DNA from: Adiantum capillus-veneris
Lineage: Eukaryota > Streptophyta > Polypodiopsida > Polypodiales > Pteridaceae
DNA length: 64,000 nucleotides
Reading direction: 5' to 3'
Assembly: GCA_014529385.2 (NCBI GenBank)
Contig: CM043964.1
Span: forward strand, 107,221,587 to 107,285,586
The notes below the pieces were generated by a model that worked only from the letters and a program-made list of their open reading frames with translations, made no database searches and was not told the origin of the DNA. Shown in pieces: positions 1 through 11,162 of the stretch; positions within the stretch are counted from its first letter, which is position 1, and every line of letters begins with the position of its first letter. The position numbers were made by a program, and so were the translations under genes.

Positions 1-2
1 GC

Positions 3-1142
3 AAGGAACATTTGGTATGTATGCTCAATAGAAGCTTGTATGGGCTGAAACAATCATGTAGACAGTGGTACAAGAAGTTTGATCGCTTCATGCTTAAACA
101 TGGTTACAAAAGAAGCCATGCAGACCATTGTTTGTATACCAAACTTGATGAGGATGGCAGCCCTATCATTCTTGTGCTCTATGTAGACGATATGTTGATA
201 GCTGCAAAGAAAAGAAGCACTGTTGATGCTCTTAAAGGGCAGCTGAAATCTGGGTTTTCAATGAAAGACCTTGGGGCAGCTGAACATATACTTGGAGTGT
301 GTGTTACACGGCAAAGAGACAAGCGCCTATTGTATTTGTCGCAAGAAAAGTACATTGAAAAGGTGTTGGACAGATTTAACATGGCTGAAGCAAAGCCTCT
401 TGGTGTGCCATTACAGCCATATGCCAAAATCTCCAAGGATGATTGTCCCAAGTCAAAGGAAGAAGCCAATGACATGCAAAGTGTGCCTTATGCTTCAGCT
501 TGTGGTTCACTTATGTATGCTATGATTGCTACTAGGCCTGACATAGCCCATGCAACGGGAGTTGTGAGCCAATTTATGGCTAATCCAGGCAGGTTGCATT
601 AGGATGCAGTGAAGTCCATTATGAGGTACTTGAAAGGGACTAAAAACAAATGCCTCTGCTATGGTAAAGGACCAATGGAGTTGAAGGGATTTTGTGACTC
701 TAACATGGCTGGTGATGTGGATACACAAAAATCCACAAGTGGCTATGTATTTACTCTTGCGGGAGGTGTTGTTTCATGGTGTTCTAGATTGCAAAAGATT
801 GTTGCATTGTCTACGACAGAGGCTGAATATATTTCAGCTACTATTGAGGCTTCCAAAGAAGCTATTTGGTTAGCACGCCTATGCAGTGAGTTTGGTTTGC
901 CTGCCAAGGCACCTATGCTTGGTTGTGATAGCCAGAGTGCTATATGTCTAGCAAAGAACGCCATGTTTCATGCACGCACAAAGCATATTGATGTGCGGTA
1001 TCACTTCATACGAGAAGTGCTTGAGGATGGCCTTATTACATTGGTTAAGGTCCATACATCATAAAATCCAGCCGATGCTCTCACTAAGTGCTTACCCAAA
1101 GCACAACATCATCTATGCATAGAGATGGTGGGAGTCACATAG
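3..1142 (+). pseudogene. Ty1/copia pol fragment: C-terminal reverse transcriptase and RNase H
   Basis: This is the 3' part of a copia polyprotein, open at the window edge. Seen directly: the LYGLKQS-RQWY motif just after the start, the catalytic YVDD in ILVLYVDDMLIA near base 182, and the copia RNase H block running from RYLKGT through SGYVF, SWCSR and the LSTTEAEYI motif to the HIDVRYHFIR tail. The frame is single from base 3 to 1142 but carries two stops: TAG at 600-602, where a Trp (TGG) is expected, and TAA at 1062-1064 just before NPADALTK. The protein would copy element RNA into cDNA in a virus-like particle. With two stops it is a dead copy. Integrase and gag lie outside the window. 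Family assignment is secure; lineage within copia was not determined. Confidence 0.93.
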
Positions 1143-1167
1143 CTTAAAGGCGTCATTTATGCCTTTA

Positions 1168-1177
1168 AGTGGGAGGT
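1168..1177 (+). other. Polypurine tract of the copia element
   Basis: AAGTGGGAGG with a TT spacer lies immediately before the TG that opens the long terminal repeat, 25-35 bases after the end of pol. This is the usual place for the plus-strand primer. Confidence 0.7.
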
Positions 1178-1483
1178 TGTTGGGTTAAAGGCCCAAATGG
1201 CCCCCTTTTAATGTATATTTTAAAGGTTACTAACCTTTGGCCAAGTTCACATTGAACTTGGCCACTAACTTATTAAATTGGTCCTTATACAAATAATAAA
1301 GGGATAGTGAGTTTTTTGTCAACCCACTCACTTATCCCCTTGAAACTTACGAGCGCTCTCTCTCTCTCTGCTCTTCATTCTACTAGCGCCTCCTACACTG
1401 CAAGCACTTGCCCCTCTCCAAGGTCCACTCCCCACACACACTCGCATGCTCTTTCACTTGCACACACCGCCGCGCACTCATCA
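1178..1483 (+). repeat. 3' LTR of the copia element, right end approximate
   Basis: It starts TGTTGGGTTAAAGGCCC right after the polypurine tract. An AT-rich stretch with TATA-like and AATAAA-like words lies near 1,285-1,305, followed by a CT-rich transcribed part. The right end is set near CACTCATCA at about 1,480 because Gyp-A integrase-tail sequence begins there. Without the 5' LTR the end cannot be confirmed. A length near 300 bp is normal for copia. Confidence 0.6.
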
Positions 1484-1489
1484 TAAATG

Positions 1490-2657
1490 ACATCCACTAA
1501 TCCAGTTATCCATTGGTTCACCATCTAGGGTGGACAATTTTACTGCTCCACTTGGAGATATATCTTCAATGATAAATGGTCTGTTTCCCTTTTTCTTAAA
1601 CTTGGGAATGTGTTGCTTAAGGAAATAGACTAAAACTAAGTCCTCTTTCTTGAGATTTTTGTGATTAAGTGGGAATCAAAAAATTGTTTTTGTTTCCGCT
1701 TTTGTGCATAGATATAAGCTACAACAGTTAGTCTTTGCTCGTCTAGCTTTTCCAAATCTTCAAGTCTTTTTGACAATTCATGTCCAGTCCACTCAAGATT
1801 CTGTGCTACCCTTAATGTCGGCGATAGAAATTCTATTGGGAGTATGGCATCAAGACCATAAACAAGGTTAAAGGGTGTAGCATTTAAAGTTGTTTTGAAT
1901 GAAACTCAATAAGCCCATAGAGCAGCATGGAGATTTATTTCCAAGTCCGTCCTTCTTGAACTAACCACTTTAGTCAGCAATGAGCTAAGAATTTTATTCG
2001 TATGCTCAGCTTGTTCGTTTGCTTGTGGGTGATAGGGAGCCGATTTGTTATGCATGACCATAAACTCATTAAGCAAATACTCGATTACCTCATTGAGGAA
2101 ATGAGTTCCTCGATCACTGACAATCTCTATTTTGGCATTCCATATCTCGTGAATACATACTCATATAAGAATGCAACAGTGGTTCTGGCATCATTCTTTT
2201 GAGTTGCTTTAGCCTTGGCCCACTTGGTCAAATAGTCCATAGCTACAATGATATATTGAGCTTGGGTTCTATAAGCAGGTGGTTGTATTGGTCCAACAAA
2301 ATCTATACCCCATTTTGCAAAAGCTCTAGCCCCCATCATTGGTCTTAAGGGCATGCTATCTACTCGTGTTGGCATTTTTGCTCGTTCACAAGCATCACAT
2401 CTTCGAACATATTCTTTGGCATCTGCAAAAAGTGTTGGCCACCATATGTCTGCCATCAAGATTGCTCTTGCAGTGGTTTCACTAGAAAAGTGACCTCCAG
2501 CTAATCCAGCATGTGCTTGTTCTATAATCAAAATATACTCATTTTCATTTGCACAAAGACGCAAATGTTGATCTTTACCTCTCTGATACAACTGGTTCCC
2601 AATAAGAGCATAGTCTCTTGCTTCCGTTTCAATTGCTCTTTGGCGGCATTTACTCAT
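1490..2657 (-). pseudogene. Gyp-A integrase (second H2C2 module plus catalytic core)
   Basis: From 2,657 leftward the frame shows an intact H2C2 zinc module (HAGLAGGHF, then CDAC about 30 residues later) and the first catalytic Asp in WGIDFVGPI. The frame shifts near 2,127, just after RYGMP. It resumes with the second Asp in IVSDRGTHF and the Glu in the HPQANEQAE motif. A stop lies near 1,905, and the C-terminal tail with a GLDAILPIEF-type segment runs to about 1,490, where the element ends against the copia LTR. The enzyme would insert element cDNA into the chromosome. The triad is visible but the reading frame is broken. Confidence 0.88.
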
Positions 2658-2672
2658 ATCCTTAATAAATGT

Positions 2673-3035
2673 TCAACTTGATAAGTAAGTAACCAGATAA
2701 TTACTCCACTTAGGAACAGGTGATATTTGAAACAATGTTACATCAGGTATGGGTGTTTGTTTTTGACATTGAGGGAAATCCTTTACAAAAGATCGAACAT
2801 CTCTCCTCATAGTCTGCCAAAATACTCCAAGTCTCAAGATTTGTTGTATAGTTTGGTCTTCCGCAAAGTGAAGTCCCACTATGGTAACATGTGCTTGACT
2901 TAGGTACCGTTCTTTTTCTTCAGGATTAATGCATAAGAGAAATATCCCATCCGGATTTCTTTTGTATAGCCTTCCAGCTAGTAATTGATACATAGTCGAT
3001 TGCTCAATTAATCTGATCGTGATAGGGAGTGGCAT
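2673..3035 (-). pseudogene. Gyp-A extra H2C2-like module before integrase
   Basis: A 120-residue frame between RNase H and the true integrase zinc module resembles a second H2C2 unit. It shows QAHVTIVGLHF and, about 30 residues on, DFPQCQKQ, in which the first Cys of the expected CxxC is Phe. It continues into a segment ending PKWSNYLVTYL. The next, intact H2C2 unit begins downstream at about 2,560. So two such modules stand in tandem between RNase H and the catalytic core. I recall the same two-module order in fern polyproteins, but could not check. The role of the first copy is unknown; it may have lost zinc binding. Confidence 0.65.
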
Positions 3036-3536
3036 TTATGAATCCACTTGAGCTATTGTCATCAATGACATAATGTTTTTCGACCATCTGGGTATCATTT
3101 CCACGGGGAACAAATAGGCATCTGGTAGATCATCGTCTACCCCTTTAGGTAATTCCCCTAAAACAATCCTTGACAAATGATCTGCTCGTTGATGTGTAGT
3201 GCCTTTTTTTACAACCACAGTGAAATCAAATTCGAGAAGAATGATGAACCATCTCACTATTCTCCCTGTGCTGCATGTCTTGTTGACCAAATACAACAAA
3301 TCGTGGTGGTCCACAAAGAGCACAAACTTGTTGGCTAATAGGTAATGTCTATACTTTTTAACGACATAGATCATTTCTAGTCCTTCTCTTTTGGTGGTGG
3401 TGTATTTCTTTTCCGCCATGTTCAATTGTTGGCTAGCATAAAAAATAGGAATTTTAATTTTCCCATCTCCTGGTTGAGCTAGTATACAACCAATAGCAAA
3501 ATTGGAAGCATCTACATGTACGTGGAATACCTTATC
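3036..3536 (-). pseudogene. Gyp-A RNase H
   Basis: After the stop that ends the reverse transcriptase frame at 3,537-3,539, the domain continues with HVHVDASNFAIGC (catalytic Asp), then FYASQQLN and AEKKYTTTKREGLEM, and ends with HQRADHLSR. These are the standard Ty3 RNase H landmarks in correct order. It would degrade the RNA strand of the hybrid during reverse transcription. The single stop in front of it interrupts pol. Confidence 0.88.
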
Positions 3537-4594
3537 TCAATCTAGTGTTTTCAATATTGGAGCTGAGGTGAGAGCTTGCTTAAGCTTCATGAAGGATTCT
3601 TCACATTCCTCGGTCCATTCAAAGTGCGTAATCAAGCTATACATGGGTTTTGCAATTATAGCGTACATGTAGATGAACCGTCGGTAATATCCACAATGCC
3701 CTATGAAGGCTTGTACCCCCTTTAGTGTTGTTGGTCTAGGCAAATTAGCAATGACATGAATCTTCTCAATATCAGTAGCTATGCCATTTTTAGACACTTT
3801 ATGTCCAAGAATTTTTCCTTGTCTTCCCATGAATGTGCACTTTTCAGGATTTAAGCAAATCCTATAAAGTCTACATTTTTCAAATACCTTTTTGAGGTGT
3901 TTAAAATGATTAGCTCGGATTGATGAATGTACGCATAGATCATCCATATATACTTCTAAGAATTTCCTAAGATATTCTTTGAAAGCATGGCTCATCAACC
4001 TTTGAAACGTGGCTGGAACATTAGTTAACCCAAACGGCATAACCCGATAGGCAAATATACCCCGTTCTGTTGCAAAAGCAGTTTTGTGTTGATCTTTTGG
4101 GTCAACCAAAAGTTGATTGTATCCCAAAAATCCGTCGAAGAAGCTGTAAGCTTCTTTTCTTGCAACTCGTTCTAAAACATGCTCAGTTATCAAAAGAGAA
4201 AAGTTGTCTCTTATGGTAGTTGCATTCACCTTTTTGAGATTAAAACACACTCGTAATTTTCCATTGTTCTTGGGTACTACCACAATTGGAGACACCCAAT
4301 CTGTGTGTTCAATTTCATAAATGAATTCGCTTGCTTTAGGATTTCAATCTCTTTTTTTATCTTCCTGAAAAATGTTTCGTTATACGTGCATGGCCTTTGT
4401 CTACTTGGTTTCGCATCATCTCTCATGGGTATGGTATGTTGACAGATTTCTGGATCAACACCCTTGAGATCCTTGTAAGACCAAGCGAAGATATCTCGGT
4501 ATTCCTTTAACAAGCTTAGCAAAAGATTTTTTTCTTCTTCTCTTAGGTCATTTGCAATGTAAGCAGGTAGAAGCTCTTCTCCTGGTTCAGTCAA
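3537..4594 (-). pseudogene. Gyp-A reverse transcriptase
   Basis: The frame from 4,594 carries the upstream linker (YRDIFAWSYKDLKG and HTIPMRDDAKP). It shifts near 4,290 to the frame from 4,295, which carries KLRVCFNLKKVNATT, FSLL, VMPFGLTNVPATFQRLM and the catalytic YMDDL. It ends with VQAFIGHCGYYRRFI. Typical Ty3 elements have DYR where this copy has FNL, so the first motif is altered as well. The upstream FAWSYKDLKG block is common in plant Ty3 elements with tRNA-Asp primers. It would make element cDNA; this copy is broken by the frameshift and by the stop at 3,537. Confidence 0.92.
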
Positions 4595-4652
4595 GTCTAT
4601 CTTTTTAGCGTTTTCAGGCCCTTCGTAAGACTCGCCTTGTTTCCGTAGTTCC

Positions 4653-5648
4653 CTAACAGGTTGTTCGACTATGATTTTTCAATCTTGGAGAGTATATTTT
4701 TTGTAATGGGATGGAACATGCATTACATCCTCTTCCGTGGTTTCCATTTTGGTAGTGTATATCTCCTTTAGAGCTTTTTTTAACTCGATATTTCTTTTTC
4801 CGCTCGACTCTGGTCATGAGTGGTTTCTTATCCTGTGGGTTTGCTTGAGTACCCTTCCTTGTTTTCCTCGATGTCTGAGACATTTTTGAGTTTTTGTTTG
4901 CAGAATATCTGCCATTTATTTTTTCCTTGACGCAATTAGTTGTATCTATCTGCATCAGGAATTGTGTTTTACTGGAGACTGATGGCATAGGTTGTGTTTT
5001 CACAATTCTGGTGTCTCTCTTTCGTCTATACCATTTTTGTCTTCTTGATTTTTGGTTTGGAAAGTCAAAAAACTTTTTCTCTCCTCCTTTTAAGAGTCAC
5101 TTAGCTCTCGTATGCTCTTTTTCTAACCCCGAAACTTTTGAGGTAGTTGAGTGTCCATTTAAATCATCAGTTGCATTGTAATAGAGGTTTGAAAAGACTT
5201 GTTGAGCTTTCATTAAGTCCTTGGGTTCCTCATCTTTGTTTTCAATGTTGAGGATTGAAATCATTTGGATGGGAATTATTTCATAGCCATCCTCATTGCA
5301 AAATTGAGTAGGCATAGACGTATTCACACATACATCCATAGTCGCTAAAATTTGAGTCCATTCGAATGGCTCAAATAAATGCTCTGGAAAGGATTCAGGT
5401 ACATAGGCTTCGTCTGTGCAGTCCCTTTCTAGGAGGCATTCTTCTCGTCTTAAGCTTCCATTTTCTGAAGCTCCACACATCCAAATAGGAGTGTCTTTGT
5501 TTAACCAGGATAAGAGTTTAGTTTCACCCAAAGAGACTGAATCAAACTCTTGGATGGGTGTTTTCAAGACATCTCTATAAGTATGACTTTTAGATTTACT
5601 CTTGTTATAGATCCCACTTTCTTCAAGTACAAATAATTGTTTCCCCAA
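4653..5648 (-). pseudogene. Gyp-A spacer between protease and reverse transcriptase
   Basis: Two frames (5,097-5,648 and 4,653-5,003) encode a region with no catalytic motif known to me. It is clearly homologous to 51,982-52,323 of Gyp-A2: shared landmarks are MCG, REECLLER / LEECILER, FEPFEW / LEPFGW, ILATMDVC / ILATLDVC and FCNEDGYEIIP / FCNENVYDVIP. The second part is Lys- and Ser-rich. Conservation between two diverged elements says it was under selection. A linker or nucleic-acid-binding role is possible but unproven. Confidence 0.6.
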
Positions 5649-5985
5649 TCTTGGATAAGCTGTACCTATCGCATGAAAGGTCTTCCCAATATGATTTCAT
5701 AGTTGAGTTTTTTTCCAAAGTCTACTATGGCAAAAGTGTGTTGATATTCAATTCCACAGGAATTGACTATCACTTTTTCAAGCAGCCCTAATGGTCTCTC
5801 AATGTGTCCGTCAGCCAACTGCAATTTCATTCGAGTTTGGCTAATGGCTGGCTGTCCCCAGGATTCCCATACTGCTTTAGTGGCTATGGCTATGCCAGCT
5901 CAACTATCCAGTACTGCCATGGTTTCAATGTCATTATATTTCACTGGGAGGGTGGTGTTTCCTTCTTCCCCTTCATAATATTCTC
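5640..5985 (-). pseudogene. Gyp-A aspartic protease
   Basis: Reading the minus strand from about 5,985 gives a retroviral-type protease segment. The active site reads MAVLDS, then a TGA stop (5,900-5,902), then AGIAIATKAVW. The stop replaces the Gly that follows DS in Gyp-A2, whose matching segment is AILDSGAGVAIATK. Further on come IEYQHTFAIVDFGKK and ILGRPFMR, matching Gyp-A2 almost word for word. The enzyme would process Gag-Pol. One base change in the active-site codon inactivates this copy. Confidence 0.8.
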
Positions 5986-6929
5986 CGGACTTTGTTCATA
6001 GGAACTGATCGAATCTCTTTGTTTTCCATTTTATTTTCCAATTTACCCAAATTCTTCGAGATCAACCCCGTTATCCCCACCCTCTCTAGGGTCTTCTGTA
6101 AATCATTACACAAGTATGGTTTGAGTTTTAACAATTCTCCCAAGGTATAGGTGCATTGGATGGGTATAGACATGATTGAATGAATGTTGTCTACTTCTAG
6201 GGTCTGTTCAGCTCTTTTTACTTGAGTGGTCTTGCACACGATGGATTCATCTTCGTTATCTCCCAAGTAAGAAGGTAATGTTTTCAAGGTTAATGGTTTT
6301 TACATTCCTGAAGCTTCCGATCCGCAATCCCCATACATAGATTGTACATCCATGTTCATATCAGAAGGTAGGTTATCCAACTAGACTTCCTCTATAGAGG
6401 CTGGCTTTAGAGTTAGGCTCCCATCATTCATCTCTCTCACTTTTTTCCATAAGTGTCCTGGCCAGTCTTCCTCTACGAATGGAATTTTGTCTAAGGCATC
6501 TTCGTTGTCCGGTACTATAAGCTCTGGTTCTTTTGTGTCAAGGTGGGCTTCTGCCACCACATCGGATTTTTCGTTCGTTTCTTTTACCACAAGCTCCTCA
6601 GGTTTTGCAATACTTTCAAGCTTGGGTTTTTGTTTTTCCAACATATCTTGCGTGATTCTTACCAAATTTTGATAAGTTTCCAGCTTAGCTGCTTCCATGT
6701 CTGGAGAAGGATAGTTTTTCCATTTGTTTTCCATGTTTTGGCCTGCTTTAAGTCCTACTTGGTAGGCTTCCAAGGCGGCATTAATAGACTCAAAAAATTT
6801 ATCAACCAGAATGGATCCTCCAGATTTCACGGTTGTTACTTTAAATTCACTTCCAGTTTCTTTCAACTTTTCCTGGAATATCTTCTTTGCTTTCTCCTCG
6901 ATTTCAATCCGTTGTTTTTGTTTTCTCAT
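5973..6929 (-). pseudogene. Gyp-A gag-protease linker domain shared with Gyp-A2
   Basis: Frames 6,381-6,929 and 5,973-6,287 hold a charged helical region. It contains FESINAALEAYQVGLKAG, then YPSPDMEAAKLE and a second block with LKTLPSYLG and YTLGELLKLKPYL. Gyp-A2 has the equivalents at about 50,720-50,900 (VNESLDALLKAYDVRLKNN) and 51,300-51,500 (LRTLPSYMG, MLAELLRIRPN). I do not recognise a named family. The position between the zinc knuckle and protease fits a Gag-processing spacer or a structural domain. Confidence 0.55.
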
Positions 6930-7130
6930 CTCATATCTTTTGCTTCTGCTCCTTTTGATTCTTTGAGAAGAAACTTTTGTATTTTTTGAATCATCAGAGG
7001 AGTTGTGTTTCTTTTTCTTGGCCTAGGCTCTAGTGATTACCTTGATTGGAACAATCGGTTCACTCTCTAATGAGCTACTAGGTATCACTTGGACTACGTT
7101 TACTACGGTTTTACCCTTGTTCAAAGGATT

Positions 7131-7717
7131 TTAAGGAAAATCTTCCGGAAAGTGTCCTCCCTTTTTGCAACAGTGTATGCAATAGGCTTCAATCGGTTTG
7201 AGGTTTTTGTCAGGCTCTGGACATTCATTTTTCCAATGATCATCAGCACCACAATTATGACAATTTCCCTTTCTTGGCTTCATCATGGGTCTTACCATGG
7301 GAGGTCTGACACCTTCATTAGCTACATAATACATTGGTGTGAGCTCTGGTGGAGCATAAGTCACTGTTTCTTCCATTGGTGGTGGATGTGGATTATACCA
7401 ATCTCCTTCTACCATTATTGTAGATGGACTAGGCTCTGCATAGGGTGTAACAAGCACTAATGCTTGTTCCTCTATGACTCCTTCAGAGTACATGTACTTT
7501 ACAGGCACTGCATTATGTCCTGGATACGAAGGTTGTTCTCCCAACAGAGGTTGAGGTCTTTCCATACCCATTGGTGGTCTTTGAGCTTGGGCCATATTAA
7601 GTTGATATATGTACATGGGTTGTTCTTGTGGCCTCATGGGCACATACTGAACATTCCAATCATACTTTGGTCTGAAGTAGCACTCGTGGGTCTCATGGTT
7701 GGTCCATTTACCCTCGA
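7131..7717 (-). pseudogene. Gyp-A Gag C-terminus with CCHC zinc knuckle
   Basis: The minus frame has a Pro/Met/Tyr-rich stretch and then the knuckle CHNCGADDHWKNEC (C-x2-C-x4-H-x4-C). A degenerate second knuckle follows at AYCIHCCKKGGHF. This is the nucleocapsid part that binds element RNA. The 5' portion of the same gag is displaced to 16,483-18,182 by the Gyp-B insertion. An IEGKWTNH word just inside the break matches IERKWTNH in Gyp-A2, which confirms that the two halves belong together. An open frame running on to 7,943 is only LTR sequence read through. Confidence 0.85.
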
Positions 7718-7722
7718 TTGCA
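7718..7722. repeat. Target site duplication TTGCA, left copy
   Basis: TTGCA directly precedes the TG of the left Gyp-B LTR. The same five bases follow the CA end of the right LTR at 16,478-16,482. A 5-bp duplication is usual for Ty3 elements. Confidence 0.93.
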
Positions 7723-9303
7723 TGTAATGGAATTAGCCTATTCAACTTGAGAATAGCGGAAATTAATGAGAATACTTTCGAGAAATAACTTTGTGAGCAT
7801 AGCGGGTAGACATAATTGAAGATAGCAACATAATCATAGCAATTAGTTAGCTTGGCATGAACAATACTTTTGCAAGAGAGAGAATTTAGAGAACATGACA
7901 ACAGTTGAGGACCGGATTTATGTGGAGCCGGTCCCCCCTCCAATAGGCATTTGTATTATGATTTCTCCCATTAAGAGAGACTTGTTACAATACATTCTTT
8001 GTGTTCCTTGTGACCTAGGTGATGCAATGAAGATGGAAAGCTTCATGCAGCACAATCATAGCATAACATGAACTTGAAGAAAGCTTTAATTGTCCCAAGC
8101 CTCAGTCCCAAGACCTCAAACACCTTCGAAGGTGGAGAGAGCTAGCAGGGAATGAGGGTAGGGAAGAGGAAGAAGAAACATTTCATAGGAGAAAGAACTA
8201 GTTCCTCACTTATCATACTCTTGTTGCTAGCATACATAATAGCATAGTAATGAAGAAGAAGGAGATGACAAGCTCAAGCATTGAAGCATGGCTCTTGGTT
8301 GGATTTGCACTCCATAGCCAAGAGTGTTGGTGTAGGCTCTCAACCTCTACTTGCTTGGAGAGGGAGCTCTTGCACTTTGCATAGCACACAATGAGAGTGA
8401 TTGTGAGTGTGTGTGGGTGAGTATACCCCTCAAGCAAGCCCCTAGCTATCTTGGGTCGACCCCCCTTGTAGCTCATGCTTGAAGCTCATTGGACCCCTCC
8501 AGGCCTAGCCAATCACAAGCAGGAGCCATTACAAGCAACATGGGTAGCCTTGGGACAAGTGTCCCCCTTTCCCCTTTGAGAGAGAGGACTTGATAAATGC
8601 AAAATCAATTAGATAATTCAAGTAATTTATCATTGGACCCCTTTGAAGCCTAGCCAATAGGCTTCAAGCAACACATGAAAGTAACATGGGTAGGGACCTG
8701 ACATGTGTCCTTGCTGCCTCTTCAAGTTGGGGCTTCCCTTGTGTGTGTGAGTGGGTGTTCTCTCTCTAGCCCCTAGGAAAAGGGCTCGCCCCCCCTCTTG
8801 TAGGAATGCTTTTGACTTTAGGTGATCAAGCACCTTACTCACCAATCATGACAAAGCACTTGAACTAGGGGGTGTTCCCACAAGCATCTCAGGCAAGCTT
8901 CTCAAGGCACCTCAAGTACCTTAATCATGCAGCAAGTTAAGCACCTCAAGCATGACAAACACCTCAAGCACGACAAGCACCTCAAGTAGGACAAGCACCT
9001 CGAGCTTGGGCCGGGTTCCCACCTCAAGCTCAGCCCTAGCTTACCTAAGGTCAAAGGACTTTTACACACATTTATTGGAGTTCTTTAATGAAGCTAACCC
9101 TAAGGTCTTATGCTCCATTGGTTAGCCTTGCTCTTTGATAGACCATCTCCCTTTTGGGCCCCTTTACCATTGGCCCCGTGTTGAGATAGATCTATAAGCA
9201 CATATCTATATCTTAACACTTTTCCCGTTTATTCTCCCACATTAAGTGATCAATTTAATATGAGAAAATCATTTGGGTTGGTTAGATATTAGATTTTATG
9301 ACA
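7723..9303 (-). repeat. Gyp-B 3' LTR (minus-strand sense)
   Basis: It is nearly identical to 14,872-16,477 and bounded by TGTAATGG and TTATGACA, so it begins TG and ends CA on either strand. It holds a short tandem array around 8,930-9,010 built on AAGCACCTCAAG, one unit shorter than in the partner LTR. Small open frames inside it, such as 8,213-8,476, recur in the other copies but have no recognisable product. Confidence 0.95.
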
Positions 9304-9322
9304 TTACCTCTCTCTTGAAATC
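9304..9322 (-). other. Gyp-B polypurine tract
   Basis: On the minus strand the bases just before the 3' LTR read TTTCAAGAGAGAGGTAA. This is the purine-rich plus-strand primer. Confidence 0.7.
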
Positions 9323-9662
9323 ATAGTCGTCCTCGACTATGAGGTAGAAGAGATAAAGTCTTAGTCATTAGTCAATCGTACTTAGCCGGTAAAGGATCCC
9401 TTTTTACCCTACAAAATCTTTCCAAGATGGATGACTAATCCATTTGGTGCTTGGGAGACATAGCTGGCGCAAGCATGTCTGCTCTTTAGTCCATTTCATT
9501 CTCCCAAAGTAGAGTGACAAATTCTACTTGGTGTTTGAGAGACGTCGTCATCACAAACATGATTCTAAGCATGCATACTAGTTAAATTTGTGCACAATTA
9601 AAAAGAGGACTAGTCATATAAGACAAAAACATAAGTCGTTTAAAAGAAATTTGTACATTTGC
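9323..9662 (-). other. Gyp-B 3' untranslated segment
   Basis: About 340 bases lie between the end of the polyprotein and the polypurine tract. No frame or motif stands out. A repeated word pair around GCTTGGGAGACATAGC and GTTTGAGAGACGTCG (9,450-9,550) is weak evidence of an old internal duplication. Confidence 0.4.
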
Positions 9663-11162
9663 TTACTCTAATGTAGCATTGTAAGCATTGACAAGGTTCA
9701 TACTATCCTTAAGTTGTACCCCTTGCATCCATTTAGCATCTCCAAAAGGATAATTTTTGAACTTTATAAGATACGGTCGGATTATCTTACCATGTCGTAG
9801 TACCTTGTCTTCATGCCGAAGGATAGCTTCGGGTTGTAGCACCTCTTCTTGGTCTTCAACTTCGGGAGGGTCTTCAATAATTGGTTCAATTGGTGGCTCT
9901 CCTTTGTAGGGCTTAAGTAAGCTTACATGAAAGGCATTGTGTATAATCCAATGGTTCGGCAACTTGAGTTGATAAGTCGTCTCATTGATAGGCTTCAAGA
10001 TTTGTAAAGGACCATAGTATCTTTTTGCTAGTTTAGCATAATACTTTTGATGGCCCGTAGGATTTTTGCCCGTCGTTTGCCTTAATCGAGCCTTAGGAAA
10101 CTTGAGTAAGACCAAATCATTTTCTTTGAACATTAAGGCTCTTCTATGCTTATCAGCAGCAACTTTATGCCTTTGTTGAGAGATGGCTATAGCCTCCCTA
10201 ATCTTTTGAAAAGATTCTTGTAGGTCACGGCTATACTCATCGGCGGTGAAGATCTTCCCATGTACTTTCAGTAGCAAGGGACTTTTAGGTCTTCCCTCTA
10301 TGATCTCGAAGGGTGCTTTCCCCGTAGAAGTATGTACAGTATTATTGTAGGCATACGCTACTAGCGGTAAATACTTTTCCCATTGTGAGGGTTGATCTAC
10401 TTCGGTAACATAAGTTTTGAGTAGATCGAGTATCGTAAGATTGGCTATCTCACTTTGGCCATCCGTTTGTGGGTGATAGGCCGAAGAGAAATTCAATCTT
10501 GTTCCTAGATTTTCAAAGAGACCTTTCCAGAAATTACTGGTCATTCTAAGATCTCTATCTGACACGATGGATGTGGGTAATCCATGGTGCTTGAAAATCT
10601 GAGATATGAAGAGAGTTTCCATTTGGTGTGCCTTAATAGTCTTTTTGACAGGAATGAAATGTGCTTGCTCGCTAAACCTGTCGACTATTGTCCATATTCC
10701 TATATTCCCATGGATAGACTTGGGTAATCCAAAGATGAAATCCATGGATATACTCTCCCATGGTGAATTTGGAATAGGCAATGGCTGGAGTAATCCAGGT
10801 TGCTTCCCTCTATCATACTTGGTCTTTTCGCATACTACACATTTTGAAACATACTCTTGTATGTCCACTTTCATGGTAGGCCAATAGAAATACGTCTCTA
10901 CTCCTCGGAGAGTAGGTTGAATACCTCTATGCCCTGCATATGGAGGAGCATGGGATTCATACATAACCTTCTCACGAAGGCAATGAGTAACACATAGCCT
11001 ATTGCCGTGGAGAAGATAACCATCCTGCAAGGTAAATGTTTCCTCTTTCTTCCCCAAAGCAAGGGCTGACATTATGTCTCTAAATTCAGGGTCAGTAGCA
11101 TACTCATCTATCATAGAGGATAGATCATTGTGAGTAGCTATAGACACCGCATTAACTTTTGG
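9663..11162 (-). pseudogene. Gyp-B integrase with chromodomain-like C-terminus
   Basis: This is the same frame as the upstream polyprotein, separated only by a TGA at 11,160-11,162. The order is an H2C2 module (HAPPYAGHRG, then CVVCEK), the triad in SMDFIFGLP, IVSDRD and HPQTDGQSE, a GKAPFEI segment, and a basic tail. The last 60 residues (PEAILRHEDKVLRHG to DAKWMQ) look like a chromodomain of the plant chromovirus type, which in that family binds histone marks and directs integration. Length of about 500 residues is normal. The TGA probably arose from CGA, so the lesion is a single transition. Confidence 0.92.

Noticed and set aside
8213-8476. An 87-residue frame present in both Gyp-B LTRs (also 15,362-15,625)
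   Set aside because: Identity follows from LTR identity. The frame is degraded in the solo LTR and the truncated copy and resembles no known protein.
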